A stretch of 64,000 nucleotides of DNA from NCBI RefSeq assembly GCF_003952185.1, contig NZ_RXFS01000009.1:241428-305427 (forward strand). Reading direction: 5' to 3'. Made by a program: the position numbers and the translations under genes. Numbering within the stretch: position 1 is the first letter of the stretch; each line of letters starts with the position of its first letter. A model generated the notes under the pieces. The model was not told the origin of the DNA, did no database searches, and worked only from the letters and a program-made list of their open reading frames with translations. The DNA comes from Variovorax sp. 679. GTDB lineage: Bacteria > Pseudomonadota > Gammaproteobacteria > Burkholderiales > Burkholderiaceae_C. Positions 1 through 7,962 of the stretch are shown here, in pieces.

Positions 1-93
1 CGTCGCTTCGACGAGGCCGGCCGCGAGGTCGTCGAAACCGTCGCATCGCCGGGCTTCATGAAGAGCCTGGAAAAACTCGTGAGGGGAGGCTGA
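1..93 (+). CDS. 3' end of an unidentified protein (partial)
   Basis: The first frame is open from the window edge to a TGA at 91-93 and encodes the last 30 residues of a protein, ending in a basic, glycine-rich tail (KLVRGG). The stop lies only 3 bases before the PAAR-like gene, so it is almost certainly the preceding gene of the T6SS operon. Genes in this position are often VgrG, a DUF2169-type adaptor or another spike-loading factor, but 30 residues are not enough to choose. Confidence 0.6.
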   Translation, partial: RRFDEAGREVVETVASPGFMKSLEKLVRGG

Positions 94-96
94 GCC

Positions 97-486
97 ATGG
101 GCATGCACGTCTGCATGGGGGCCACGCTGCAATGCAGCTTCGGTGCCGCGCCTTCCAGCCTCACGGTGCTGCCCGTGAGCGGCGTGGTCACCAGCAACGT
201 GCCGGCCGCCAACATCATGGACAACAAGCCGATCGTCAACATCCTGCCCTTCGGCACCTGCAACAGCATGTCGAACCCGATGGTGGCAGCGGCCACCGCT
301 GCCGCGCTCGGCGCCTTCACGCCCATGCCCTGCATTCCGGTGACGGCCGCGCCATGGGCGCCCGGCTCGCCCACGGTGCTGGTCGGCAACATGCCCGCGC
401 TGCAGGACAGCTCGAAGCTCGCCTGCAACTGGGGCGGCGTGATCCAGGTGGTCGCGCCCGGGCAATTCACTTCCATGGTTCCCTGA
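97..486 (+). CDS. DUF4280 PAAR-like protein, probable T6SS spike tip
   Basis: A 129-residue protein matching the DUF4280 family along its whole length: N-terminal HVCMGATLQCSFG, a central NIMDNKPIVNILPFG-like stretch, Cys pairs near residues 47 and 80, and a CNWGGVIQV segment near the C-terminus. DUF4280 proteins are regarded as PAAR-like and are thought to cap the VgrG spike or carry effectors; that role here is inferred from family and context. A GGGGAGG ribosome site lies 8 bases before the ATG. There is no C-terminal toxin domain, so it would be a bare tip. It opens a co-directional run that reaches the PLD-like gene. Confidence 0.88.
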   Translation: MGMHVCMGATLQCSFGAAPSSLTVLPVSGVVTSNVPAANIMDNKPIVNILPFGTCNSMSNPMVAAATAAALGAFTPMPCIPVTAAPWAPGSPTVLVGNMPALQDSSKLACNWGGVIQVVAPGQFTSMVP

Positions 487-505
487 CACGAACGGCACCC
501 ACCCC

Positions 506-736
506 ATGTCGCAATACGTTTTCACGATGAGTTCCCGCATGGTCGCCATCACGGCGGCCTGCCTGGTGCTGCTGTGCGTCCTCCTGTTCCTGATGGGCGT
601 GGAGATCGGCAAGCTGCTGGCGCCCGCGCCCGTGCCCGCACCGGTTGCCGCGCCCGCTGCGATGGCGCCGCCGCAGCCCCAGTCCCCATCGCCCTCCGCC
701 GCGCCCGCCCCGGCTCCCGCGGCTCCCACCCAATGA
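506..736 (+). CDS. small single-pass membrane protein with Ala/Pro-rich tail
   Basis: A 76-residue protein of unknown function. Residues about 12-37 form one hydrophobic segment (ITAACLVLLCVLLFLMGVEI), followed by an almost pure Ala/Pro tail. The layout suggests an inner-membrane anchor with an extended periplasmic tail, but the orientation is not certain. Its TGA overlaps the ATG of the binding-protein gene by 4 bases (ATGA at 733-736), so the two are probably translationally coupled. A second in-frame ATG at 527 would shorten it by 7 residues. The low-complexity tail makes homology weak. Confidence 0.65.
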   Translation: MSQYVFTMSSRMVAITAACLVLLCVLLFLMGVEIGKLLAPAPVPAPVAAPAAMAPPQPQSPSPSAAPAPAPAAPTQ

Positions 737-1782
737 GCAAAGTGAACCCACGCATGTCGAACAACGCACGACACCTCACGGGCATGCACAACGCGCTGCG
801 GCGCCTTGCCCTTCCCACCCTGCTGGCGCTTGCCGGCCTTTGCGCGAGCGGTGTGGTCGCTGCCGCGGGCGAACGGCCCGTGGCGCAAGGCACGCTCACG
901 GTGCCTGCGGCTCCTGCCCCCGTTCCCGTGGTCGCGGCGCCCGCACCTGTGTTCGCCGCCGCCGCAGAGTCGGCAGCCCCCGCCGCGCCACCCGCGCCGG
1001 CGCCCGTGCTCACCAACGGTCTCGTGCGCGTGGCCGACGGCCGCCTGCTCGCGCCCGACATCGCCCGCATCGTGACGCGCGGCGAACTGGTAGTGGCCAT
1101 GCTCAAGGTCGACACGCCACCCTTCTTCTTCTTCGACGACAGCGGCCAGTGGACCGGGCTCGAGGTGGGCCTGGCGCAGTCTCTCGCCAAGGAGCTGGGC
1201 GTGAAGCTGCGCTTCAACCGCGAGGCCGGCACCTTCAACGCCGTGGTGGACCTGCTGGCCAACGGCCAGGCCGACCTGGCGATCAGCAAGCTGTCGCGCA
1301 CGCTGGCGCGCTCGCAGACCATCGCCTTCAGCGACGCGTACCTCACGCTGAACCACTCGCTGATCCTCAACCGCGTGAAGTTCGCGCAGCTCTCGCGCGG
1401 ACGGCCCCTGCCCGAAGTCATCCGCAACTTCGACGGCAGCATCGGCGTGATCGCCAAGTCGTCCTTTGCCGACTACGCGCGCACCAACTTCCCGCACGCC
1501 AAGGTGCAGGAGTTCCCGACCTGGAACGACGTGCTGGTGGCCCTGCACAAGGGCGACGTCGTGAGCGCGTACCGCGACGAGTTCGAGGTCAAGCGCGTGC
1601 TCAAGGCCGACCCCACCGTCTCGCTCGTGCTGCGCACGGTGACGCTGAAGGATCTGGAAGACACGCTGGGCATCGGCGTGGCCGTGACCGACACGACGCT
1701 GCTGGCCTACGTCAACCAGTTCCTCGCGCAGCGCGCCGAGAAGCTCGACATCCAGAAGGTGCTGCAGGCACTCGACCGCTGA
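733..1782 (+). CDS. periplasmic amino-acid-type solute-binding protein (SBP family 3)
   Basis: A 349-residue protein with an N-terminal signal sequence (RRLALPTLLALAGLCASG, cleaved near residue 40), a Pro/Ala-rich linker of about 50 residues, and then a family 3 solute-binding domain. Characteristic pieces are RGELVVAMLKVDTPPFFF at the start of the domain, GLEVGLAQSLAKELGV, and ADLAISKLSRTLARSQ. The family binds amino acids or small carboxylates for uptake or sensing. No ABC permease or ATPase gene is nearby; instead the next gene is an SDF symporter, so it may present substrate or act as a sensor. The start at 733 is chosen because it overlaps the previous stop. Confidence 0.85.
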   Translation: MSKVNPRMSNNARHLTGMHNALRRLALPTLLALAGLCASGVVAAAGERPVAQGTLTVPAAPAPVPVVAAPAPVFAAAAESAAPAAPPAPAPVLTNGLVRVADGRLLAPDIARIVTRGELVVAMLKVDTPPFFFFDDSGQWTGLEVGLAQSLAKELGVKLRFNREAGTFNAVVDLLANGQADLAISKLSRTLARSQTIAFSDAYLTLNHSLILNRVKFAQLSRGRPLPEVIRNFDGSIGVIAKSSFADYARTNFPHAKVQEFPTWNDVLVALHKGDVVSAYRDEFEVKRVLKADPTVSLVLRTVTLKDLEDTLGIGVAVTDTTLLAYVNQFLAQRAEKLDIQKVLQALDR

Positions 1783-1805
1783 CCGGCACAGGACGCCCGA
1801 CCATC

Positions 1806-3080
1806 ATGAATACCTCCAAGCTCTACGCCTTCGTCCTCAACCCGTGGGTCGTGATCATCAGCCTCGGGGCCGGTGTCGCCTTCGGCATGCTCGCGCCCCC
1901 GCTCGCGACCCCCTTGAGCTTCGTGGGCGACATCTACGTCGACCTGCTGAAGATGATCACCCTGCCTTTCATGGTCTCGGCCGTGATCTTCAGCCTGCAG
2001 CGGCTCTTTCGCGACGGCGGCACGGCCAGCCTGCTGGGCCGCGTGGCGCTGGTGTTCCTCGCCTTCTCGGCCTTCGTGGCCATCGCGGGCGCGGCCACGC
2101 TGCTGATTCTTCGCCCCGGCGAGAACCTGCCGAGCAGCACCATGCAGACCTTCGGCCAGATCGTCGGCGGCGACCTGAGCGCCAGCGACACGGCCATGAA
2201 CCTGCGCGGCACCGACGAAGCGAAGAAGACGGCCAGCTTCGCCGACATGCTGGTGAGCCTGGTGCCCGCCAACATCTTCTCGGCGCTGGCCAACGGCGAC
2301 ACGCTGAAGACGCTGGTGTTCGCGCTGCTGTTCGGCCTGGCCGTGGGGCATGTGCCCACGCGCATTTCCGACGGCCTCACGCAGGCGCTCGAAACCGTCT
2401 ATCACGCCTGCCAGACGCTGATGCGCTGGCTGAGCTTTCCGCTGCCGGTGGTGCTGTTCTGCATGAGCGCGGCACAGCTGGGCAAGACCGGCATAGAGCC
2501 GCTGAAAGCGATGGGCGCCTTCGTGGTCGCCTTCCTCATCGTGTCGGCGCTGCTGCTTGCGGTGGCGGCGGTCATCATCTGGAAGCGCTCCAACGGCACG
2601 CTGGGGCAGACGCTCAACGCCCTGCGCGGCCCCTTCGCGCTGGCGCTGGCCACGCGCAGCAGCGCCACCTGCATGCCGATCATGATCGAGAGCCTGGTCA
2701 CGCGGCTGGGCTTCGCGCGCTCGCGGGTCGAGCTGCTGGTGCCCCTCACGGTGTCGCTGCTGCGCATCGGGCCGGTCGTTTACTACGTGTGCGCCACGCT
2801 CTTCATCGCGCAGATCTACGGGCGCTCGCTCACGCCGGTGGAAATCGGCATCGTGCTCACCTCCTCGGTGCTCGCCGGCTTCGCCTCTGCCGGCATGACG
2901 GGGCTGGTGACGGTTTCGCTGATCGGCATGACCTGCACCTACCTGGGCCTGCCCTTCGAGGCGGCCTTCATCCTGTTCCTGGCGGTGGACCCGGTGTGCG
3001 ACATGCTGCGCACGCTGGTGCTGGTCATCGGCAACACGGCGGCCGTCGCCGTCGTCTGCCCACGGCCGTTGAAGATCTAG
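1806..3080 (+). CDS. SDF-family (dicarboxylate/amino acid:cation) symporter, divergent
   Basis: A 424-residue polytopic membrane protein of the sodium:dicarboxylate/glutamate symporter (SDF/DAACS) family. The first re-entrant hairpin is recognisable as ATRSSATCMP, including the Arg found at this position in GltPh, and the last helix keeps DMLRT, matching the Asp and Arg that hold the amino group and side-chain carboxylate of aspartate. The usual NMDGT sodium-site motif is replaced by LLRIGP. Transport of an acidic amino acid or related acid is likely; the coupling ion is uncertain. It follows the binding protein by 23 bases and precedes a racemase by 13. Confidence 0.85.
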   Translation: MNTSKLYAFVLNPWVVIISLGAGVAFGMLAPPLATPLSFVGDIYVDLLKMITLPFMVSAVIFSLQRLFRDGGTASLLGRVALVFLAFSAFVAIAGAATLLILRPGENLPSSTMQTFGQIVGGDLSASDTAMNLRGTDEAKKTASFADMLVSLVPANIFSALANGDTLKTLVFALLFGLAVGHVPTRISDGLTQALETVYHACQTLMRWLSFPLPVVLFCMSAAQLGKTGIEPLKAMGAFVVAFLIVSALLLAVAAVIIWKRSNGTLGQTLNALRGPFALALATRSSATCMPIMIESLVTRLGFARSRVELLVPLTVSLLRIGPVVYYVCATLFIAQIYGRSLTPVEIGIVLTSSVLAGFASAGMTGLVTVSLIGMTCTYLGLPFEAAFILFLAVDPVCDMLRTLVLVIGNTAAVAVVCPRPLKI

Positions 3081-3093
3081 GGAGCGCGCCCTC

Positions 3094-3828
3094 ATGTCAC
3101 GCATAGGCGTTCTCGGCGGCATGGGTCCATCGGCGACGGTGGACTTCATGGACAAGATCATCCAGCTCACGCCCGCCACGCGCGACCAGGAGCACCTGCC
3201 GGTGATCGTCGCGAACCTGCCGCACGTGCCGGACCGCTCCAGCGCCATCCTGGGCACCGGGCCCGACCCGCTCGCGGCGCTGCTGGCGGGCATCGACGTG
3301 CTCAACGACGCCGGGGTAGGCGTGATCGCGATTCCCTGCAACTCGTCGCACCACTGGTATGCGCAGATCGCAGCGCACAGCCGCGCGCCGGTGATCCACA
3401 TCGCGCAGTCGTGCGTGGCCGCCATCGGGGCTGCGCACGATGACCGGCCGGTGCGCGTCGCGGTGCTCGCCACGCGCGGCGCGCTGGCTTCGGGCTTCTA
3501 CCAGCAGGCGCTGCGCGAACGCGGCATCGACTTCCTGGTGCCCGACGCCGCCACCGGCCAGGACCATGTCGATGCCTGCATCCGCGCCGTGAAGGGCGGC
3601 GACATCCAGGCCGGGGCGACCGCGTTCGGGCTCGCGCTGGAAGCGCTGGCCGCCACCGGCGCCACCGCCGTGATCATGGGCTGCACCGAGCTGCCCATCG
3701 CCGCGCAGGCCGCGCACGCCGCCGAGCGCACGCCGCTCACGCTGGTCGACAGCTCGCTGGAGCTCGCCCGCGCCACGGTCGCATTCGCGCTCGACAAGGG
3801 ATGGAACAAGCCGGCATGGATTTCCTGA
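3094..3828 (+). CDS. aspartate/glutamate racemase family protein
   Basis: A 244-residue member of the cofactor-independent Asp/Glu racemase superfamily. It opens with IGVLGGMGPSATVDF, and the two catalytic cysteines are Cys82 in IPCNSSHHWY and Cys197 in MGCTELP, so both acid/base thiols are present. The first motif reads CNS rather than the commoner CNT. Family members interconvert L- and D-aspartate or glutamate; some accept other substrates. Its position between two SDF transporters suggests it acts on an amino acid they move. GGGAG lies upstream of the ATG. The last 28 bases overlap the longest version of the next gene. Confidence 0.88.
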   Translation: MSRIGVLGGMGPSATVDFMDKIIQLTPATRDQEHLPVIVANLPHVPDRSSAILGTGPDPLAALLAGIDVLNDAGVGVIAIPCNSSHHWYAQIAAHSRAPVIHIAQSCVAAIGAAHDDRPVRVAVLATRGALASGFYQQALRERGIDFLVPDAATGQDHVDACIRAVKGGDIQAGATAFGLALEALAATGATAVIMGCTELPIAAQAAHAAERTPLTLVDSSLELARATVAFALDKGWNKPAWIS

Positions 3829-5282
3829 CGCGCATGTCCCACAGCCTGCTCGCCATGCTGCTGTGCATGGCGGCAGGCGCAGTCGCGGGCGTGTACGCGC
3901 CCACGCTGGGCGACGTTGCGTACACGGCGGCGCAGGTCTACCTGGCGATCGTGAGCATGGCGGCCATTCCGCTGCTGGTGGTGGCCACCTTCTTCGGCCT
4001 GCGCCAGACGATGGGGCTGCCCTTTCCGGGACGGCGCATCGCGATGATCGCGGGCCTCGCGCTGCTGCTGGTGGTGAGCTGCGCGGCCACCGGGCTGGCG
4101 CTGGGCTGGGTGAATGCGCCGGGCGCACACCTGGACGCCGAATCGCGCGAGCACCTTGGCGAGCTGGTGCAGAAAGCCGGCGACGGCGGCGACATCGAGA
4201 TGCGCCTGCACGACAGCAGCACGCAGGCCACCGCCATCGAGCGCCCCCGCGTCACGGTGGTGCCCGACAACTTCTTCCGCGTGCTGGTGGAGGGGCGTTC
4301 GCTGGGCATCCTCTCGTGCGCGCTGCTGTTCGGCCTGGCCTTCGCGGCGCTGGCCCGCACGCAGCACGCGGCGCTCAACCACATGTTCGAGGGCATCTAC
4401 CGCACGCTCGAACTCATCATCGCGCGCGCCAACATCCTGCTGCCGGTGGTGGCATTCGGCATGTCGGCGCACGTGCTGTCGCAGACCGATGCAGTGACCA
4501 TCCGAGCGATGAGCGGCTTCCTGCTGCACTTCGTGGTGCTGGTGGCACTGCTCGGCGCACTGGCCATCGCGGTGATCCACCGGCGCGGTAACCAGCCGCT
4601 GGCCGAGGTGCTGCAGCACCTGAAGACGCCGATGCTGGTGAGCTTGATGTCGTCGAGCACCACGGCCAGCATCCCGCACACCATCGAGGCGATGAGCGCG
4701 CGCCTGGGCTTCAGCCGCGGCATCGTCGAGCTGGTGGTGCCCACGGCCTCGGTGTTCCTGCGCGCGGGCTCGGCGCTGTACTACGTGCTGGCGGCGCTCT
4801 TCGTCGCGAACCTCTACGACCGCACGCTCGGCGCGGCCGACATCGCAATGATCGGCACGGGCGCAACCATTGCCGCCTTCGCCTCGGCCGGCAACAACAG
4901 CCTGACCAACGTGGGCTACGCGGGCATCGTGCTGTCGATGCTGCAGCTGCCCATCGAGGCGGCGCTGGCGCTGTTCCTCGCCATCGACCTGATCTGCGAG
5001 GGCCCGCGCAACCTGCTGACGCTGCTGGCCACCTGCGCGCTGATTTCCGTGGTGTCGGCCGGCCTGCCCTCGGAGCGCGTGGCCGCTCCCGTTGCCGAGG
5101 TGGCGCCCGTGCAACCGCTGCGCTTCGTGCTCACGCGCGGCAACGTCATGTTGCTCACGGGCTGCAGCGTGCTGGCCTCGGTGCTGATCCTGCTGATGGG
5201 CATCGCCGTAGGTGCGCGGCAGGCACAGGCCGCAGCCATGCAGCAGGCCTCCACGGCGGCGAACCCAGGAATTTCGCGATGA
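3801..5282 (+). CDS. second SDF-family symporter, more divergent
   Basis: A polytopic membrane protein of up to 493 residues, related to the SDF family and paralogous in layout to the transporter two genes upstream. The hairpin reads LMSSSTTASIP and lacks the Arg of the first copy. The NMDGT position reads FLRAGS, and the last-helix DxxRT motif has become EGPRN. These changes hit substrate-contacting positions, so a different substrate or direction of transport is likely. The ATG at 3801 overlaps the racemase by 28 bases; ATGs at 3816 and 3834 are alternatives. The stop overlaps the tssJ ATG (ATGA at 5279-5282). Confidence 0.82.
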   Translation: MEQAGMDFLTRMSHSLLAMLLCMAAGAVAGVYAPTLGDVAYTAAQVYLAIVSMAAIPLLVVATFFGLRQTMGLPFPGRRIAMIAGLALLLVVSCAATGLALGWVNAPGAHLDAESREHLGELVQKAGDGGDIEMRLHDSSTQATAIERPRVTVVPDNFFRVLVEGRSLGILSCALLFGLAFAALARTQHAALNHMFEGIYRTLELIIARANILLPVVAFGMSAHVLSQTDAVTIRAMSGFLLHFVVLVALLGALAIAVIHRRGNQPLAEVLQHLKTPMLVSLMSSSTTASIPHTIEAMSARLGFSRGIVELVVPTASVFLRAGSALYYVLAALFVANLYDRTLGAADIAMIGTGATIAAFASAGNNSLTNVGYAGIVLSMLQLPIEAALALFLAIDLICEGPRNLLTLLATCALISVVSAGLPSERVAAPVAEVAPVQPLRFVLTRGNVMLLTGCSVLASVLILLMGIAVGARQAQAAAMQQASTAANPGISR

Positions 5283-5755
5283 ACCGGACGAAGACATTTC
5301 TCAAGTGGATGGCGGCGCTGCTGCTCGCCTCGCAGCTCGCCGCATGCGGCAGCCTCTTTCCCAAGGGCACGCGGGTGAACTGGAACGAGCTCACGCTGTC
5401 GGCCGCGCCCGGCGCCAACCAGAACAGCCCGGTGGCGGTCGACGTGGTGATGGTGCTCGACGACGCCATGCTCGCGCGCGTCACCGAGCTCACGGCCGCC
5501 AAGTGGTTCGGCGCGCGCGCCGACCTGCAGAAGACCTTTCCGCAGAGCCTGTCGTACCTCTCGTGGGAGCTGGTGCCGGGCCAGACGATCCGCGTGCCCG
5601 CCAGCGCCATCGGCTCGCCGCGCGTGGCGGCGGTGCTCGTCTTCGCGAACTACACCACGCCCGGCGCGAACCGCATACGGGTGGAAGACCTCAAGGGCTC
5701 GATCGTGGCCCGCTTCGACGCACAGAGCTTCGACGTGTCCACCACGCCACGCTGA
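5279..5755 (+). CDS. tssJ: T6SS outer-membrane lipoprotein TssJ
   Basis: A 158-residue lipoprotein: basic start, hydrophobic segment and lipobox LAAC, so cleavage leaves a lipidated Cys at about residue 23. The mature part fits the TssJ/SciN fold, with LTLSAAPGANQNS after the first strand and the usual strand pattern ending FDAQSFDVS. TssJ anchors the TssJLM membrane complex to the outer membrane by binding the periplasmic end of TssM. Coupling to the preceding symporter gene by an ATGA overlap ties the amino-acid module to the secretion operon. The tssK gene follows after a 59-base gap. Confidence 0.9.
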   Translation: MNRTKTFLKWMAALLLASQLAACGSLFPKGTRVNWNELTLSAAPGANQNSPVAVDVVMVLDDAMLARVTELTAAKWFGARADLQKTFPQSLSYLSWELVPGQTIRVPASAIGSPRVAAVLVFANYTTPGANRIRVEDLKGSIVARFDAQSFDVSTTPR

Positions 5756-5814
5756 ACAACACGGATTCCTTCAAGTGAACAAAGAACTTCAATACAGCCG
5801 CGCGGGAGAACGCC

Positions 5815-7155
5815 ATGTCTGACCTGCACCGCGCCGCCCCCGTCACCGACCGTGTCGAATGGCACGAAGGCATGCTGCTGTCGCCGCAGCACTTCCAGCA
5901 GTTCTCGGCGCGCATGGACTCGCTCGTCGCCTGGCAGACGCTGGCCGCCGCGCCCTTCAGCTGGGGCGTGCGCCGCCTGGTGTTCGACCAGGGCCTGCTG
6001 CCCGCCGGGCTGCTGCGCGTACTGGAGCTCGAAGCCATCCTGCCGGACGGTACTGCGGTCCAGTTCTCCGCCGCCGAGGCCGCGCACGGCGCGCTCGAAC
6101 TGTCGCTCGCACCGTATGCCGAGCGCCTGGCCAACGAGCCGCTGGACATCTACCTCACGCTGCCGGTGACCGCCCCCAACCGGCATCGCGCCGCGACCGT
6201 GCGCTTCCGCTCGGTGGCCGGCGCGCCTGTGGAAGACGCGGTGTCCGACGCCGAACCCGCGAACATCCCGCGCATGCTGCCCCGCCTCGCGCTCAGCGCC
6301 GGCTCGGTGCCGCCGGGCACGCACGTGCACCTGCGCCTGGGCCAGGTCTACAAGGACAACGAGGTGGTGAAGCTCGGCGACGCGCAGCCGCCGCTGCTGG
6401 AGGTGGCGCGCGACAACCCGCTGTGGACGGCCGCGTCCGCCCTGCTCGGCCAGCTGCGCGGCAAGGCCGCCTTCGTGGCCAAGCAGACGGCCGTGCCCTC
6501 GTCGCGCATCGACGACCGCCTGGCGCACCTGGAGCTGAAGGACCGGCTGCGCAGCCTGCTGTCGGGCCTGCCGCATGCGGAGGCCGTGCTGCGTACGCCG
6601 CACCTGCATCCGCTGCCGATGTACTGGTCGCTGTACGCGCTGCTGGCCTCGCTGAGCCTGCTGCGCCCGGGCGGCGTGCCTCCAGTGCCGATGGACTACG
6701 ACCATGCCGACCCCTCGCGCGTATTCCAGCCGCTGCTGCTGGCGCTGCGCGACGCGGTGTCGGAAGTGAGCCAGGAGTACCGCGAGCACAAGTTCGATTT
6801 CCGCCAGGGCGCATTCGAGACCACGCTGCAGCCGCAGTGGGTGGCCGGCGCGCGCATCGTGATCGGCCTGCGCGGCCAGTCCGACAAGGACCTGCTGGCC
6901 TGGATGGACAGCGCCATCGTCGGCGCACAGTCCGCCTACCCCTCGCTGCGCGAGCGCCGCGTGCTGGGCGCGGTGCGCCGCTCCATCGAATCGGCCGATG
7001 AACTGGGCCTGCGCCCCGGCTCGGGCTACCTGCTCTACGCGATCCAGACCAGTGCCGCGCTCACCGTTCCGGGCGAGCTGCTGGTGATCGCCAACGCCAA
7101 CGAAGGCGCCACCGCCCAGCCGCCGCAGGAAATCGTCCTGTTCATCAAGGACTGA
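5815..7155 (+). CDS. tssK: T6SS baseplate subunit TssK
   Basis: A 446-residue protein of the TssK family. The N-terminal signature WHEGMLLSPQHFQQ at residues about 16-29 is the hallmark of the shoulder domain that docks on TssF/TssG, and the length is typical. TssK links the baseplate wedge to the membrane complex. A GGGAG ribosome site precedes the ATG. It lies in the standard order tssJ-tssK-tssL-tssM, 5 bases before tssL. Confidence 0.95.
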   Translation: MSDLHRAAPVTDRVEWHEGMLLSPQHFQQFSARMDSLVAWQTLAAAPFSWGVRRLVFDQGLLPAGLLRVLELEAILPDGTAVQFSAAEAAHGALELSLAPYAERLANEPLDIYLTLPVTAPNRHRAATVRFRSVAGAPVEDAVSDAEPANIPRMLPRLALSAGSVPPGTHVHLRLGQVYKDNEVVKLGDAQPPLLEVARDNPLWTAASALLGQLRGKAAFVAKQTAVPSSRIDDRLAHLELKDRLRSLLSGLPHAEAVLRTPHLHPLPMYWSLYALLASLSLLRPGGVPPVPMDYDHADPSRVFQPLLLALRDAVSEVSQEYREHKFDFRQGAFETTLQPQWVAGARIVIGLRGQSDKDLLAWMDSAIVGAQSAYPSLRERRVLGAVRRSIESADELGLRPGSGYLLYAIQTSAALTVPGELLVIANANEGATAQPPQEIVLFIKD

Positions 7156-7160
7156 ATCCC

Positions 7161-7922
7161 ATGGCACGCAACCTACCCGACCTGGCTGTCGACGACCACA
7201 TCACGAAGCAGTTCCGCGCCTTCTACGACGAGATCGTGAAGGCACGCGACCGCACCGCCGAATCGCGCGAGACCGACATCGACATGGTGGCGCAGACGCT
7301 GGCCCGCCACCTCGAGAACCTGCTGGAGCTGCAGTCGCTCGAATCACGCCGCGAGAGCACGCGCTTCGAGCTCGAGAACGTGGCCGACGCGCGCTACCTC
7401 AAGGCCGCGCTGGCCGACGAGATCCTGCTGCACACGCCTTGGATCGGGCGCGAGCGGTGGACGGCGCACCTGCTGGAGTCTTCGCTCTTCCGAACCAACA
7501 TCGCGGGCGACCTCGTCTTCAGCCGCATCGAGGAACTGCTGTCGGGCCGCGAACCGTCGAAGCGCGACATCGCGCGGCTGTATCTCTTCGCACTGGCGCT
7601 GGGCTTCCAGGGCAAGTACCGCGGCGGCGGCGAGGAAGCGCGCCTGCTCGGCTACCGCGAGGAGCTGTTCCAGTTCGTCTACCAGCGCCCGGCCGACTTC
7701 TCGGGCCGCGACCGCGTGGTGTCCGAGCGGGCCTATGCGAGCACGCTCTCGCACATCGCGCCGCGCAAGCTGCCCACGCTGAGCCGCTGGACGGTGCTGT
7801 TCATGCTGGGCGTGGCCACGCTGCTGGCGGTGTCGGAGCTGTTGTGGCTTTGGCAGTCGTGGCCGGTGCGGCAGGTGCTGCAGCCGGGGGCGGTCGACGC
7901 ATCGGGGGCCTACCAGCGATGA
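7161..7922 (+). CDS. tssL: T6SS membrane protein TssL (DotU/IcmH family)
   Basis: A 253-residue DotU-type protein. The cytoplasmic helical domain carries KAALADEILL, the FRTNIAGDLVF segment and ALGFQGKYRGGG, all typical of DotU. A single transmembrane helix sits near residues 210-232 (VLFMLGVATLLAVSELLWLW), leaving a short periplasmic tail without a peptidoglycan-binding domain. TssL pairs with TssM in the inner membrane. The gene is followed 40 bases later by tssM. Confidence 0.94.
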   Translation: MARNLPDLAVDDHITKQFRAFYDEIVKARDRTAESRETDIDMVAQTLARHLENLLELQSLESRRESTRFELENVADARYLKAALADEILLHTPWIGRERWTAHLLESSLFRTNIAGDLVFSRIEELLSGREPSKRDIARLYLFALALGFQGKYRGGGEEARLLGYREELFQFVYQRPADFSGRDRVVSERAYASTLSHIAPRKLPTLSRWTVLFMLGVATLLAVSELLWLWQSWPVRQVLQPGAVDASGAYQR

Positions 7923-7962
7923 ACGAATTGCGCCATTCACGGAGCATCAGGAGGTCGTCGCC

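Noticed and set aside
549..1457. A 302-codon antisense frame over the small membrane protein and binding-protein genes
   Set aside because: The Ser/Arg/Ala-rich product is typical of the opposite strand of GC-rich coding DNA, and the sense strand has a signal peptide and a clear family 3 binding domain.
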